This document shows, piece after piece, positions 1-10,254 of a DNA stretch of 32,500 nt. This DNA comes from Eimeria necatrix. Lineage: Eukaryota > Apicomplexa > Conoidasida > Eucoccidiorida > Eimeriidae. The position numbers and the translations under genes are program-made. The stretch covers positions 1 through 32,500 of the forward strand of contig NW_013652451.1 of assembly GCF_000499385.1 (NCBI RefSeq), read 5' to 3'. The notes beneath the pieces were generated by a model that saw only the letters and a list, made by a program, of their open reading frames with translations, was not told the origin of the DNA and did not search any database. Within the stretch, counting starts at the first letter, position 1; each line of letters begins with the position of its first letter.

Positions 1-70
1 GCTGCGAGGAGGCTGCGCCGGAGAGGCCCCACAGGGATACGCCGCCGCGCAGCGGGGCGCATGCGGCAGC

Positions 71-109
<39 letters not shown>

Positions 110-236
110 GGCTGCGGCTGCGGCTGCTGCTGGTGGGGAGTTGGCGGGAAACTCTTTAAGTGCTTTGGGGTTTTTATGCGCTTTTGGGAATTTGCAGCCT
201 TTGGAAACAACAACTGGAAGCCGCGGCCGCCGGGGG

Positions 237-268
<32 letters not shown>

Positions 269-286
269 CGCGCGCAGCAGCGCCCC

Positions 287-324
<38 letters not shown>

Positions 325-540
325 GGCGAGGAGTGCGCACAAGCCAGAGGCAAATGCGGAACTTCTCTTTGGACTTTTTCTCTTTTTGCTGCTTTTCGGT
401 CATTGCCGACGCCAACTGCAGCAGCAGCAGCTGCTGCAGCAGCAGCTGCTGCAGCGGGGCAGCAGCACAGCACTTGTGCAAGAGTCGAACTTTTGCTCTT
501 TCTGCGCCTTCGACCTTTTAAACTTCTCCATTTAGTTCAA
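1..540. other. Repeat-rich left edge, no supported gene
   Basis: The stretch is dominated by CTG and CAG runs (for example CTG at about 72-109) with GC-rich DNA between them. Several frames are open on both strands, but only because CAG/CTG repeats contain no stops. The minus-strand reading of 1-140 gives a Gln/Pro-rich string that could be the edge of a gene lying outside the window; I cannot confirm it. Confidence 0.5.
237..321. repeat. Facing CAG and CTG runs
   Basis: An AGC run (about 237-267) is followed after 20 bases by a CTG run (about 288-321). The two are complementary on one strand and could fold into a hairpin. Confidence 0.8.
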
Positions 541-782
541 AAAAAGATATTTAATTCAAAATAAAAACATTTAATTCAAAAGAAAGGCCTTTGGGGCTTT
601 TAATGCCACAAAAAAGGACTTCTGCAAACTCGCAGCTCTTCCAGATCGCAGAGTGCGCAGCAGCAAAACCAGCTGCAGCTGAAAGTCTCGAGAACTTCCC
701 GGATTCGCTTTTAATGCTTAATTTGTTTTAAATTAAATCTTTTAAACACTTTTTAGAACTCCGGGATTTAACAGCTTTTCAA

Positions 783-784
<2 letters not shown>

Positions 785-826
<42 letters not shown>
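785..826. repeat. CAG trinucleotide run
   Basis: Fourteen uninterrupted CAG units in AT-rich surroundings, with no sign of coding on either side. Confidence 0.9.
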
Positions 827-827
<1 letters not shown>

Positions 828-1295
828 CGAAAGATTTGAACTTTTAGAAGCTTGGTCATTTACAAAAGAAAACAAAAAGACGCCACTGGCTGCTGGGCCG
901 AAATGGCCAACTGGGTGAACAAAAAGACAAAAGTTTTTCATTTTCGCCCATTTTTGGGATCTTTGAACTGCTAAAAAATGGCATTTAATGGGAAGATTGA
1001 AAGGCCATTTAGGAGGGACAAATTGCATCAATTAGTCATCTTTTGGGGAGAAAAAAATGGCCCAAAAATGCTGCAGAACTGGCGCCTCAGCAGTAGAGCC
1101 GGGGGCGCAGCACCACGGCTAGCCAAAAAAGTTAGTGCGAAAAAGGCCTTTTTAGATCTCTTTAAGAGCCACTTTTAAATCCTATCCTGGCAGTCAGTGT
1201 CCAGAGAAAAATAAGGAAAAAATAAAATAAAAAAATATGCAAAATGGTGGCAAAAAGTCCCGCGGGGGGTGAGCGCTGCCGCCTTCGCGTTCTCA

Positions 1296-1309
1296 GGTGT
1301 CTGTACAGC
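1296..1309 (+). repeat. Dispersed 14-bp palindrome, copy 1
   Basis: GGTGTCTGTACAGC. Differs from the perfect palindrome at the two central bases and near the 3' end. Lies in apparently non-coding DNA. Confidence 0.6.
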
Positions 1310-1626
1310 TGCACGCAAACCCAAGCTCAGAAACTCAAATTAAGCTTTTTAATGAAAATTATAATTAATAAACTTTATAATCTCGAAAAAAGCCCATTTG
1401 AAGTTTCTGAGTTGAGGCTCGACTGCCCGGGAAGCAGAAACAACCTGATCTTCTTCTTGCCAGCTTCTGCTGCCAGCAGTTTTCTTTTCTTTTCTCCTTT
1501 CTCAAAAAGCCTCTAAGTGCTAAATTAAAACGGAGAAAAGTTTTCAAAAACTCGAAAAGTTTTGTCAGCTTTTCATTTGCTGTTTCTGCAGCTCCGGGGA
1601 AAGCAGCAGACAAGGAGGGAACTTAG

Positions 1627-1638
1627 AGTACAGACACC
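1627..1638 (-). repeat. Dispersed palindrome, copy 2
   Basis: AGTACAGACACC on the plus strand, i.e. GGTGTCTGTACT on minus, a slightly shortened copy. It is followed by CCAG, as several other copies are. Confidence 0.5.
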
Positions 1639-1852
1639 CCAGCTAACTTGAACTTAGAATTTTAATTAGCAGCAAATTAAAAAAGAATTTAAGATTTTAA
1701 TTGGCAGCAGAATAAAAGAGAAGTTGAGAGCTTTAATTAGATAGAGAACATAAAAAAATTAAAGTGCGGAAAGCCAACTGAACTTCTTAAAGTTTAATTA
1801 GCTTTCTTTTAGCTGCTTGTCCACAAGGCAAATTAAAGACTTAAACACCTCA

Positions 1853-1895
1853 TTATTTATTTATTTGTTTATTTATTTATTTATTTATTTATTTA
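1853..1895. repeat. (TTTA)n run with a few TTTG units
   Basis: About ten tetranucleotide TTTA units with one TTTG interruption. A similar run on the opposite strand lies at 30436-30514. Confidence 0.9.
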
Positions 1896-2508
1896 GTTGT
1901 TTGATTGTTTATTATTTTCCAAATATGAGACACAGAGGCCAGTCTACAGACTCAGAGGCGCGGGAAAACTACGAAGAGAATAAACAGGGTAAAGAAAGGA
2001 TTTTGTTTTTTAGAATAAAAGTGTTTTCTTTTTTAAAATAAAAAGGCTTTATTTTAATAAATAAAAGTGTTTTATTTTAATAAATAAAAGGATTTTATTA
2101 ATTTAAATAAAGAGTTTATCTTTTCAAACAAATGCCACTTTTCTTAACAAATTTGCTGCGCTGAGTCACCCGGGGCTGAACGCCCAGCAGAGCCACGGGC
2201 GAAGTTGGAGCAGCAAACTTTGCTGCAGAAAAGGCCAAGTTCCTGCTGCAGCTGCTGCAGCAGCTGCAGTTTTGCTGCAGCTGCTGCAGCAACACTGCAG
2301 CTGCTGCAGCAAAGCTACAGCTGCTGCAGCAGAGGTCCTTTTCACACATCATTAGATTTGTTGCAGCAAAACTGTGCTGCAGCAAAACTGCATTTCAGCA
2401 GCAGCAGCAGCTTAACTTGCCAGGGAGTCAGTGCAAATTTGTTCTGCTGCCGAACACAAAAAAATGCCTCAAAGTGCTGCAGCAAAGGGCTTTGGACTCT
2501 TTGTGAGG

Positions 2509-2588
2509 CTTTGCTGCAGCAAAACTTTGCTGCAGCAAAACTTTGCCGCAGCAAAACTTTGCTGCAGCAAAACTTTGCTGCAGCAACT
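2509..2588. repeat. Five tandem copies of a 16-bp palindromic unit
   Basis: Five 16-bp units CTTTGCTGCAGCAAAA start at 2509, 2525, 2541, 2557 and 2573. The third has one change (CCG for CTG) and the last ends in CT. The core TTTGCTGCAGCAAA is a perfect palindrome. Single copies are scattered through 2210-2750. Confidence 0.85.
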
Positions 2589-2618
2589 GAAGATTACTTG
2601 CTGGGGGAACTGCTGCAG

Positions 2619-2730
2619 CACATGAATAAATGCCTCAAATGCAAATTAGTTTTGCTGCAGCACATAAATAAATGTCTCAAATGCAAATTAGTTTTGCTGC
2701 AGCAAAAATAAATGGCTCAAAGTGCTGCAG
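2619..2730. repeat. 42-bp tandem repeat
   Basis: Units starting at 2619, 2661 and 2703 share AATAAATG.CTCAAA and end in GCTGCAG; the third is shortened. A related degenerate copy lies near 2455. The unit contains the same TTTTGCTGCAGCA palindrome as the neighbouring 16-bp repeat. Confidence 0.8.
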
Positions 2731-2759
2731 CAAAAGTTTTTTGGATTTATTTTGCTGCT

Positions 2760-3661
2760 GGCAAAGTCAGATCGCTGCATGCAGTTGCAGAAAGCTGCAA
2801 AGTTGAATTGCAATGCAAGAAGGGCCTCGCTGCCAGGGGAAGCCGCTGGAAACAAAGTAAATACTTCATTTAAAAGCAAAAATAAAATAAAATTTAAATA
2901 ATAAATCAAATTAAAAATTAAAATAACTATTCTACGGGGTGTATGGAGCTGCTGCAGCTCGAGCGAAGACAGGCGATCTGCACAGGCGGCGCGGGGGCTG
3001 CAGCAGCAGCAAAACGCGGAGGAATTTCTTTGAATTTGCAGTTAAAATGGATTTCATTTATTTTTAAAACAAAAACAAACTCGAAAAACTAAATTCAAAC
3101 GAGATTGGAGTGAAAGCGAAGCAGAAAGCCAGCGGGAATTGGCTGCATGCGGAGGCGGGCAGCGAAAAAGCTCGTATTGGGCCGCTGGATTTCGCGTTGC
3201 TGCTGACTTTGAGTTTATTTTTGAAAATTAATTTCATTTAAATGCAACAATGGAGAGAAAAGGGCTTTTGCTGCAGCTCTTGGGAGTGTAGGCAGCTGCT
3301 GCGCGCGGGAGCCAGCGGGAACCTGTCGAAGCCTCGCGCTGTTGGCAGCAGCAGCAGCAAAGGGAGCAGCAGCAGCAGCAGCAGCAGCAGAACCGAGCCC
3401 AGGAAAGCAACAGCAACAAAGACAACCGCGTAAGCTGCAGCAGAAGCAGCTGCAGCAGCAGCAGAAGCAGCTGCAGCAGCAGCAGCAACGCCCCTGCAGC
3501 AGGCCTGCGTAAACCCAATGCAACGGGCGAGTCTTTCATATCCGGAGCAGCAGCAGCAACAGCAACAGCAGCAGCTGTGGCTGCTTTGAGGAAAACAGCA
3601 GCAGCAGCAGCAGCAGTTGCCCCGTGGCAGGAAGGAAACAGAAACAGCTTGAAGAGGCAGC

Positions 3662-3692
<31 letters not shown>

Positions 3693-3804
3693 GGAGGCGG
3701 CTGCGCCTCCTGCATGGTGCTGCTGCTGCTGTGGCAGCAGCAGCACCAGCCACAGAGGTAGCACCCACTGCATAGCTGCGGGGGAAACACCCCTTCGCAG
3801 CAAG

Positions 3805-3889
<85 letters not shown>

Positions 3890-3892
3890 GCA
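2760..3892. other. Upstream region of the DMAP1-like gene
   Basis: AT-rich to about 3240, then increasingly CAG-rich up to the start codon at 3893. A short open frame at 2944 (MELLQLERRQ...) reads like coding sequence but has no supporting neighbour exons. The rest is probably 5' leader and promoter. An in-frame TAG lies upstream of 3893 with no ATG between. Confidence 0.4.
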
Positions 3893-4337
3893 ATGGATTT
3901 GATGCGGGATATGCTTGGCATGAGCGGCGGGCCCCCGCCGCGGCAAACAGCAGCAGCAATTGGCCTGGGGCAGCCGGTGAGTGCAGCAGCAAAACAAGAA
4001 GGGCCTAGCAGCAAAAGAAGGAATAATTAAAAGCAGCAGCAGCAGCAGCAGCAGCAGAAATAAATAATTTAATTTATCTTTTTTAAGTTGAGAGGACAGT
4101 TCTGCAGTGTCTGTACACCCCAAGTAGTTATTCTTTAGCTCTAAGTTCTTTGCTGCAGCAGCAGAACACGTTTTTGCTGCTTGTGCTGCTGCTGCTGCTT
4201 CTGCTGCTGCTGCTTCTGCTGCTGCTGCTGCTGCTGCTGCAGCAACGTGGCAAAAAGAAGGGCCCGTCTGCTGTTGCGCCCCTCGTGTCTTTGCCCGCCG
4301 CCTTTCGCACCCCGCCCGGCAGCAATGCGGTTTGTCA

Positions 4338-4371
<34 letters not shown>

Positions 4372-4878
4372 CTGCTGCTGTTGCATTTGATGCTGCAGCA
4401 GCTGTTGCTGCTGCATCACTTGCTGCTGCTTCCTTCCCGCTGCAGCCTCTCCATGTACACTGCCGTTGTCGGCTTTTCGCGCGTCTGCTGCTGCCGCCTT
4501 CGCTGCTGCTGCAGCGGCTGCGCTGCAGCAGCTGCTGCTGCTGCTGCTGCTGCTGCTGTTTGCTCAGGGAAGCAGCAGCAGCAGGAGGGCCCGCTGCACC
4601 TCCAGGTGGCGGCTCTGCGCCTTTCAAAATAAGGCGAGAGAAGGCGAGGGTTTGCGTTTGGTGCGTTGGCAGCGGGTGACGGAGGCGCAGGAGCAGCAGC
4701 TGCAGCAGCAGCAGCAGCAGCTGCAGCAGCAGCAGCAGCAGCAGCAGCAAATGGAGCTCAACGACCGCCTCAAGTACTTTCAAGTCGACGAAGACGCAGA
4801 ATTCAACTATGCCAAATTCCACGTCAAAATTCGCCACCCCCCTCTCACCAAGGCCCTCTACGACAAGTTGCTTGCGGT

Positions 4879-4919
<41 letters not shown>

Positions 4920-5064
4920 GCAGCAGCAGCAGCAGCAGCAGCGGCAGCAGCAGCAGCAGCAGCAGCGGAGGCGGGCGTCTGCGCTGCATTTTCTCTCCTT
5001 TTCTTTGCCAAATAGTATTTAAATAACAATTAAACCGTTTTAACTGCAAGTTCTACTCGGCGAA

Positions 5065-5114
<50 letters not shown>

Positions 5115-6014
5115 AGGACTTGGACCCGGAGTGGACTTTCGAAGCGACTTTGGAGCTGTGGCAGTTGTGCGAAGTTTACGAACTTCGTTGGTTTGTAATT
5201 GCCGACAGATTTAAAGAAAATAAAAAAATGAAAATAACAGATTTGAAGAAGCGCTACTTCGCAGTGGCCAAGGTGTACGTACACCCCAGCTCGCCTCGCC
5301 AGCAGCAGCTTCACTTTCGCTTTTCTCGCTTCATTTTTATTCTTTTTTTCTCCTTTTTTCTCTCCTTTGCTTTTCCTTTTATTCTCCTTTTCTTTGCATG
5401 CGTTTTGGGGCTTTTCGGGGCTTCTTTTGAGCCCTTTTCGGGGCTTTTCGCCCCATAAATCTGCACCACTTCGCAAACAAATTCGCTTTTTGCACTTCTC
5501 CACTTCCATTTATTATTTCTTTTATTTTGCACCCATAAATTCTTCTTTTACTTTTCTGTGGAAATCTGTTTGCTGCTCATCAAACTGTATTCAAATATAT
5601 ATTTATATATAAACATATATATATAATATATACATATATATATAATATATATATATATAATGAATATATATATATATCATGAATATATATATATATATTC
5701 ATATATATATATGAATATGTGTATATATATGCATATATACATATATATATATTTGAATATAATGTTATATATATATATGCATATATATGATTATATATAT
5801 ACATATATATATATATACATATGTCTATATTTGTGTATATATATATTCATATATGTATATATTTATATATATTTATATATATTTATATTTATATATATTT
5901 GTATATATTTTTATATATTTATATATTGTAGTTTTGCAAATGCATGCAGAGTGTGTGTGCATGTGCAACAAGCACATGCTGCTGCAAACTCGGGCAAACA
6001 GCAGCCAATTGCAT

Positions 6015-6065
<51 letters not shown>

Positions 6066-6202
6066 TCGGTTGCTGCAGCCTCACTCTCCACATGTACGAT
6101 GAACGAATAGCGAAGGCGCAGTCCGAATTTGCTGCTGCTGCTGTGCTGCACCGCCTCAAGGAGGAAAAGAACAGACACCCTCTTGTTCGATTTTCTTACA
6201 AG

Positions 6203-6249
<47 letters not shown>

Positions 6250-6392
6250 AGCTGGTGCTGCTGATGTTGTCGCTGCTGATCCACTGCTGTTGCTTCTGTC
6301 GCTGCGGATGAGCGGCTGCTGCTGCTGCTGCTGCTGCTTCTGCCTCTTTGTTGAGCTTCTGCTGCTTCTGCTGTTTCTCCGGCCGCACGCAC

Positions 6393-6432
<40 letters not shown>

Positions 6433-6690
6433 ACGTGCTTGCTGCTGCAACGAGTGTGGTGCGGGTTGCTGCTGCAGCGTAGTGGCTGAGCGGCAGCGGC
6501 GGCAGCTGCTGGAGCAGCGGCAGCGAGTGTCCGCAGAGCTGCAGCAGCAGCAGCAGCAGCTGCAGCAGCAGATTCGCCAAGTAGAACTTGAAGCCAAAAA
6601 GTTCAGCAAAACTAGAGAGGAGCAGCGCCGGCTTTTGAAAAGGTTTGAAGTTCCAGCAGAAGACGTTATCGCTGTGCGTTTTGCTGCTGC

Positions 6691-6723
<33 letters not shown>

Positions 6724-7085
6724 CGTTTCTGCTGCTGCTGCTGCGGGCAGCGACGCATTGAGGTTTTTTCTTGTTGCTTCTGCCGTTTGCTTCTGCTTCC
6801 GATGGGGGCTCTCTGCTGCTGCTGCTGCTGACTGCTGGCTACCTCTGCTGCTGCTGCTGCTGCTGACTGCTGGCTGCCTCTGCTGCTGCTGCTGCTGCTG
6901 TAGGAGCCGCCGCCGCTGCTGCAGTTCAATGGCCCCACAGCCACTACCCTCAGCAGCGTGCTGCAGCAGCAGAAGCAGCAGCTGCCGAAGAGACAGGCGG
7001 AGCTGGTGGAGAGACACCTGAATGCCTACGAAGCCCCAAAGCCCACTTGCAATTCCTTCCCTGTTGTGGAGGCCTACACGTAGGC

Positions 7086-7143
<58 letters not shown>

Positions 7144-7633
7144 CCTGCTGCGGCTGCACTGTAGCTGTCGTTTTTTCTGCCGGGGGTTCAGTTGCTGCAG
7201 TTGGCTGCTGCTGCTGCAGCATCTCTTCAGTTTTTGTTGCCGAGGCCGCTGCGGCATTCGGTGCTTGCTGCTGCTGTTGCTGCTGCTGCTGCTTGTGCTG
7301 CTGCTGCGGACTTGCTGCTGCATTGGGCTGCTCTATATGCGGCACAGTGCCGCGGACTTGTTGCTCTGTTGCTGCTGCGTTGCTTCTGCATTGCTGCTGC
7401 ATTGCTGCTGCATTGCTGGAGAATTGCTCCTGCATTGCTGCTACATTACTGCTGCACTGCTGCTGCGCTGCTGCTGCACTGCTGCTGCGCTGCTGCTGCA
7501 CTGCTGCTGCACTGCTGCTGCGCTGCTGCTGCATTCGATGTCCAAAATTTGCGCAACTTTTTCTCAGGGCATTGCGAGGAGATGTTTCTGTTCTCGTTGC
7601 TTTGAAGATGCACATGGAAAAGCTGAAGGCAGT

Positions 7634-7676
<43 letters not shown>

Positions 7677-7875
7677 TTTGCCGCAGCACGATATCCACGC
7701 CTCGCTGCTGCTTTGCGGTGTACGTACACCCCACAGGAACTCGAATTCTGGGAGCAGTCTGTTGCTGCAGCGCAGCACCCGCCAGAAGCAGCAGCAGCAG
7801 CAGGGAAGCAGCACTGCAGCAAGTCGCAGTCAGGCTCGGGATCACGCTCAAAGAGAGGTAAGAAGCTGCATTTGT

Positions 7876-7920
<45 letters not shown>

Positions 7921-8230
7921 TGGTTGCTGCTGTTGCCGTTGCTTTTGCGACAGTTTGGTCACTGCAGCACAGGATGCAGCTCTTGCTGCTGCAGTTGCTT
8001 TGGCTGTGCTAAGCCACATTTGCTGCTGCTGCTGCTGCGTTGCAGGCTACGGAGCAGCACAAGGAGGAAGCAAAGCAGCAGCAGCTGCAGCAACGCAACA
8101 GCAGCAGCATCAGCCTATGCAAGTGAAGCAGCAGCAAGTGCATATGGGCGACCAGCAGCAGCAGATGATGCAGCTGTCTGCAGGCCACGTCAAGAAGCAG
8201 CAGGTGCCGCAGCAGCACATGCAGCAGGCT

Positions 8231-8261
<31 letters not shown>

Positions 8262-8663
8262 CACAGCAGCAACAGCAGCACATGTATCATGGAATGCAGC
8301 AGGTCCCAGCACAACCACCACAAATGGCTCAGCCGCTGCCAATGCAGCAGCGGCAGCTACAGCTGCAGCAGCAGCAACTGGTGCAGCAGCAGCAACTGAT
8401 GCAGCAGCAGCAACTGATGCAGCAGCAGCAACAGCCGGCCGTGGGGGTGCACCCGATGCAGCAGCCCTACATGGTATCTGGTATGCATGACTTGCAGATG
8501 CAGCAGCAGCAGCAGCAGCAGCTGATGCAGCAGCAACAGCTGATGCAGCAGCAGCACATTATGCAACAGCAGCAGCTGATGCAGCAGCACCCGGGACAGC
8601 AGCAGCAGCCGCTGCTGCAGCCGGGTTCGCACTCCTACGCTCCCATGGGCGGCGTAGTGCCAA

Positions 8664-8696
<33 letters not shown>

Positions 8697-9034
8697 CATC
8701 CAAGTGGGTTTTCCTGTTGCAGTTCAGCTGTTTGTTGCTGCAGTCGCTTGTTGCTGCTGCTTCTGTGATTTTGCTGCCGCTGCTGTTGCTGCTGCTGCTG
8801 CAGCTGCTGCTGCTGCTGCAGCTGTTGCTGCTTGCGGCCTTTGCTGATGTGTGTTGGGTCTTTCTGCTTCCCTTGGTTTGCTGCTGCTGCAGGTCGAGGG
8901 TGCGGCGGAGTGCAGCAGCAGCAACTCCAGCAGCAGCAGCAGCAGGAGAAGGCAGCGATGTGAGCCAGCAGCAGCACGGCAGCACAACCAGCAGGGCCCC
9001 AAAGAAGGCCCGCTCAGCACGAAGAAATGCCTGA
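3893..9034 (+). CDS. SWC4/DMAP1-like: DMAP1/SWC4 (EAF2)-like chromatin subunit, 11 exons
   Basis: Predicted shared subunit of the SWR1 (H2A.Z exchange) and NuA4 (histone acetyltransferase) complexes. Exons: 3893-3976, 4243-4329, 4568-4876, 5117-5274, 6079-6201, 6478-6673, 6904-7079, 7568-7631, 7737-7857, 8046-8703, 8893-9034. All introns are GT..AG, every junction keeps phase, and the joined frame is 705 aa. The N-terminus [13 protein letters not shown] matches the DMAP1/SWC4 start, and this decides the start codon. A W..F.N.AR block lies at residues 71-81 ([12 protein letters not shown]), followed by the SANT/Myb-like domain at about 164-212 ([20 protein letters not shown] then RWFVIADRF and KKRYFAVAK). 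HPLVRFSYN then begins a coiled coil, and a C-terminal DMAP1 block covers about 320-399. Residues 440-705 are a Gln-rich tail not found in yeast or human proteins. Exon 2 and the tail exons are the least certain; identification is from remembered family sequence. Confidence 0.88.
4106..4119 (+). repeat. Dispersed 14-bp palindrome, copy 3 (intron 1)
   Basis: AGTGTCTGTACACC, followed by CCAAG, inside intron 1 of the DMAP1-like gene. Confidence 0.7.
4877..5116 (+). other. Intron 3 with CAG run at 5' end and CTG run at 3' end
   Basis: The intron opens GTAAGC and runs straight into about 90 bases of CAG repeat (4881-4969). It ends in about 48 bases of CTG repeat plus CAG at 5116. The two runs are complementary in the transcript and could pair, drawing the splice sites together. 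Confidence 0.8.
5272..5285 (+). repeat. Dispersed 14-bp palindrome, copy 4 (intron 4 donor)
   Basis: Perfect GGTGTACGTACACC at the end of exon 4. Splicing at GT|GTACGT (5275) gives phase 2, which fits the exon starting at 6079, so the palindrome spans the exon-intron border. Confidence 0.85.
5594..5935. repeat. AT-alternating low-complexity block in intron 4
   Basis: Nearly pure TATATA with occasional G, C and TTT interruptions, about 340 bases, inside the 804-base intron 4. Predicted Tyr/Ile-rich ORFs through it are artefacts. Confidence 0.9.
7330..7533. repeat. Tandem CTGCTGCATTG / CTGCTGCACTG units in intron 7
   Basis: Imperfect 12-15-bp units (GCTGCTGCATT, GCTGCTGCACT, GCTGCTGCGCT) repeated through intron 7 of the DMAP1-like gene. 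The intron ends at CTCAG, 7567. Confidence 0.75.
7717..7730 (+). repeat. Dispersed 14-bp palindrome, copy 5 (before exon 9)
   Basis: Perfect GGTGTACGTACACC, followed by CCACAG and the start of exon 9 at 7737. Here the palindrome sits against a 3' splice site instead of a 5' one. Confidence 0.85.
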
Positions 9035-9212
9035 TGGTGTGCCTGCAGCAGCAGCAGCAGCAGCAGCAGCATCGGCAGCAGCAGCTGCTGCTGCTGCTGC
9101 TGCTGGTGCACCCCTTGCCGCTGCTGCTGCTGCTGTGGGTGCGGCGTTCAGCAGCAGCCAGCAGGCCATCCAGTCGCTGCTTTCGTGGCTTGCCGTTTGC
9201 TGTTGCGGTTGG

Positions 9213-9246
<34 letters not shown>

Positions 9247-9354
9247 GCTGCGGCTGCTATGAAGCTGCAGCAAATACAGCAGCAGCTTTTCGAACTTATT
9301 GTGCTGCAGCACACGCAGACCTGCTGCTTATGGAAGCATTTCTGCCTGCTGCAG
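9035..9354. other. CTG/CAG-rich DNA downstream of the DMAP1-like stop
   Basis: Probably 3' untranslated region, followed by triplet-repeat DNA. Open frames run through on both strands only because of the repeat. I see no gene here. Confidence 0.4.
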
Positions 9355-9597
9355 CACCACTGCAGCAGCGCTGCAGCAGCCGCTGCAGCGGAACCACTGC
9401 AGCAGCTACTGCAGCAGCACCGCTGCAGCACCACTGCAGCAGCGCTGCAGCAGCCGCTGCAGCGGCACCACTGCAGCAGCTACTGCAGCAGCAGCGCTGC
9501 AGCAGCCGCTGCAGCGGCACCACTGCAGCAGCTACTGCAGCAGCAGCGCTGCAGCACCACTGCAGCAGCGCTGCAGCAGCACCACTGCACAGTTGCT
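9355..9597. repeat. Higher-order CTGCAG-rich tandem repeat
   Basis: Blocks such as CACTGCAGCAGCTACTGCAG and GCGCTGCAGCAGCCGCTGCA recur at spacings of about 50 and 75 bases. The unit is itself built of the palindromes CTGCAG and GCTGCAGC. Confidence 0.75.
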
Positions 9598-9707
9598 GGT
9601 GCAGCAGCACAGACTAGGGGGCTCTCAGTTGTTTAGTTTTGTAAACAGCAGCAAACTTTGTTTGCTTCTCTTTACTTTTGAAGGCGTCAGCTGGAAGTAG
9701 CTTTAGA

Positions 9708-9778
9708 GATTTCGCTGCTGCAGCTGCTGCAGCTGCTGCAGCAGCTGCTGCAGCTGCTGCTGCAGCAGCTGCTGCTGT
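9708..9778. repeat. (CTGCAG) palindromic run
   Basis: GCTGCAGCTGCTGCAGC units over about 65 bases, strongly self-complementary on one strand. Confidence 0.75.
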
Positions 9779-9819
9779 AGTGTTGCGAAGCTGCTTGCTC
9801 GCAAACTGAAGTGCCTGGC

Positions 9820-10048
9820 CTAGCTAGGGCTCCGCTAGGTCGCTAGCTAGCTAGCTAGCTGGCTAGCTAAATCTCAGGGTAGGAAGCCAGCTAGCTAGCT
9901 GGCTTCCTACGCGGCTAGCTAGCTAGGTAGCTAGCTGGCCGGCTAGGTAGCTAGCTAGCTAGCTAGTTAGGTTTCTGCTCGTAGAGCTAGCTAGCCAGCT
10001 GGCCAGCTAGCTAGCTAGCTGGCTAGCTAGCTAGCTAGCTAGCTAGCT
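9820..10048. repeat. TAGC tandem array 1
   Basis: Runs of TAGCTAGC with G and C substitutions (GGCTAGCT, CAGCTAGC), about 230 bases, between the 3' ends of two convergent genes. A second array lies near 31400-31845. Confidence 0.9.
9879..9910. repeat. Perfect 32-bp palindrome in TAGC array
   Basis: Arms GTAGGAAGCC and GGCTTCCTAC flank a 12-base AGCTAGCTAGCT centre. The whole 32 bp equals its own reverse complement. Confidence 0.9.
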
Positions 10049-10175
10049 GACCGCTGCCAATATTCAGAAAAGTTGAAAGGCTGGAGAGCCAAAGGCTTCG
10101 TTTGCTAAGTGGTCAGCGCCATACGAAAACAAACAAGTATGAAAAAATGTGTTGCTGCTGCCCCCTGCTGCTGCT

Positions 10176-10209
<34 letters not shown>

Positions 10210-10240
10210 CACGCGGCTACTTGAGGCCTCTGCTGGTACA

Positions 10241-10254
10241 AGTGTACGTACACC
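10241..10254 (+). repeat. Dispersed 14-bp palindrome, copy 6
   Basis: AGTGTACGTACACC in the convergent intergenic gap, not next to a gene I can define. Confidence 0.8.

Larger units (their letters stand above)
541..2115. other. AT-richer DNA without a convincing gene
   Basis: Base composition shifts to AT-rich with many TTTAAA and AATTAAA tracts. The short ORFs here have no recognisable domain and no good splice context. The stretch holds a CAG run, two copies of the dispersed palindrome and a TTTA run. It is probably intergenic or untranslated. Confidence 0.5.

Noticed and set aside
978..1178. 66-codon plus-strand ORF
   Set aside because: No recognisable domain, weak context, AT-rich surroundings and no partner exons; chance is the simpler explanation.
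5273..5289. 17-base micro-intron giving AKLAS at the end of the SANT-like region
   Set aside because: Attractive because human DMAP1 has AKLA, but no donor follows before a long pyrimidine tract. The ordinary donor at 5275 already joins the next exon in phase. Kept only as a point to check under the 32-nt intron finding.
5580..6110. Tyr/Ile-rich open frames in the AT block
   Set aside because: They come from alternating TATATA sequence inside intron 4 of the DMAP1-like gene.
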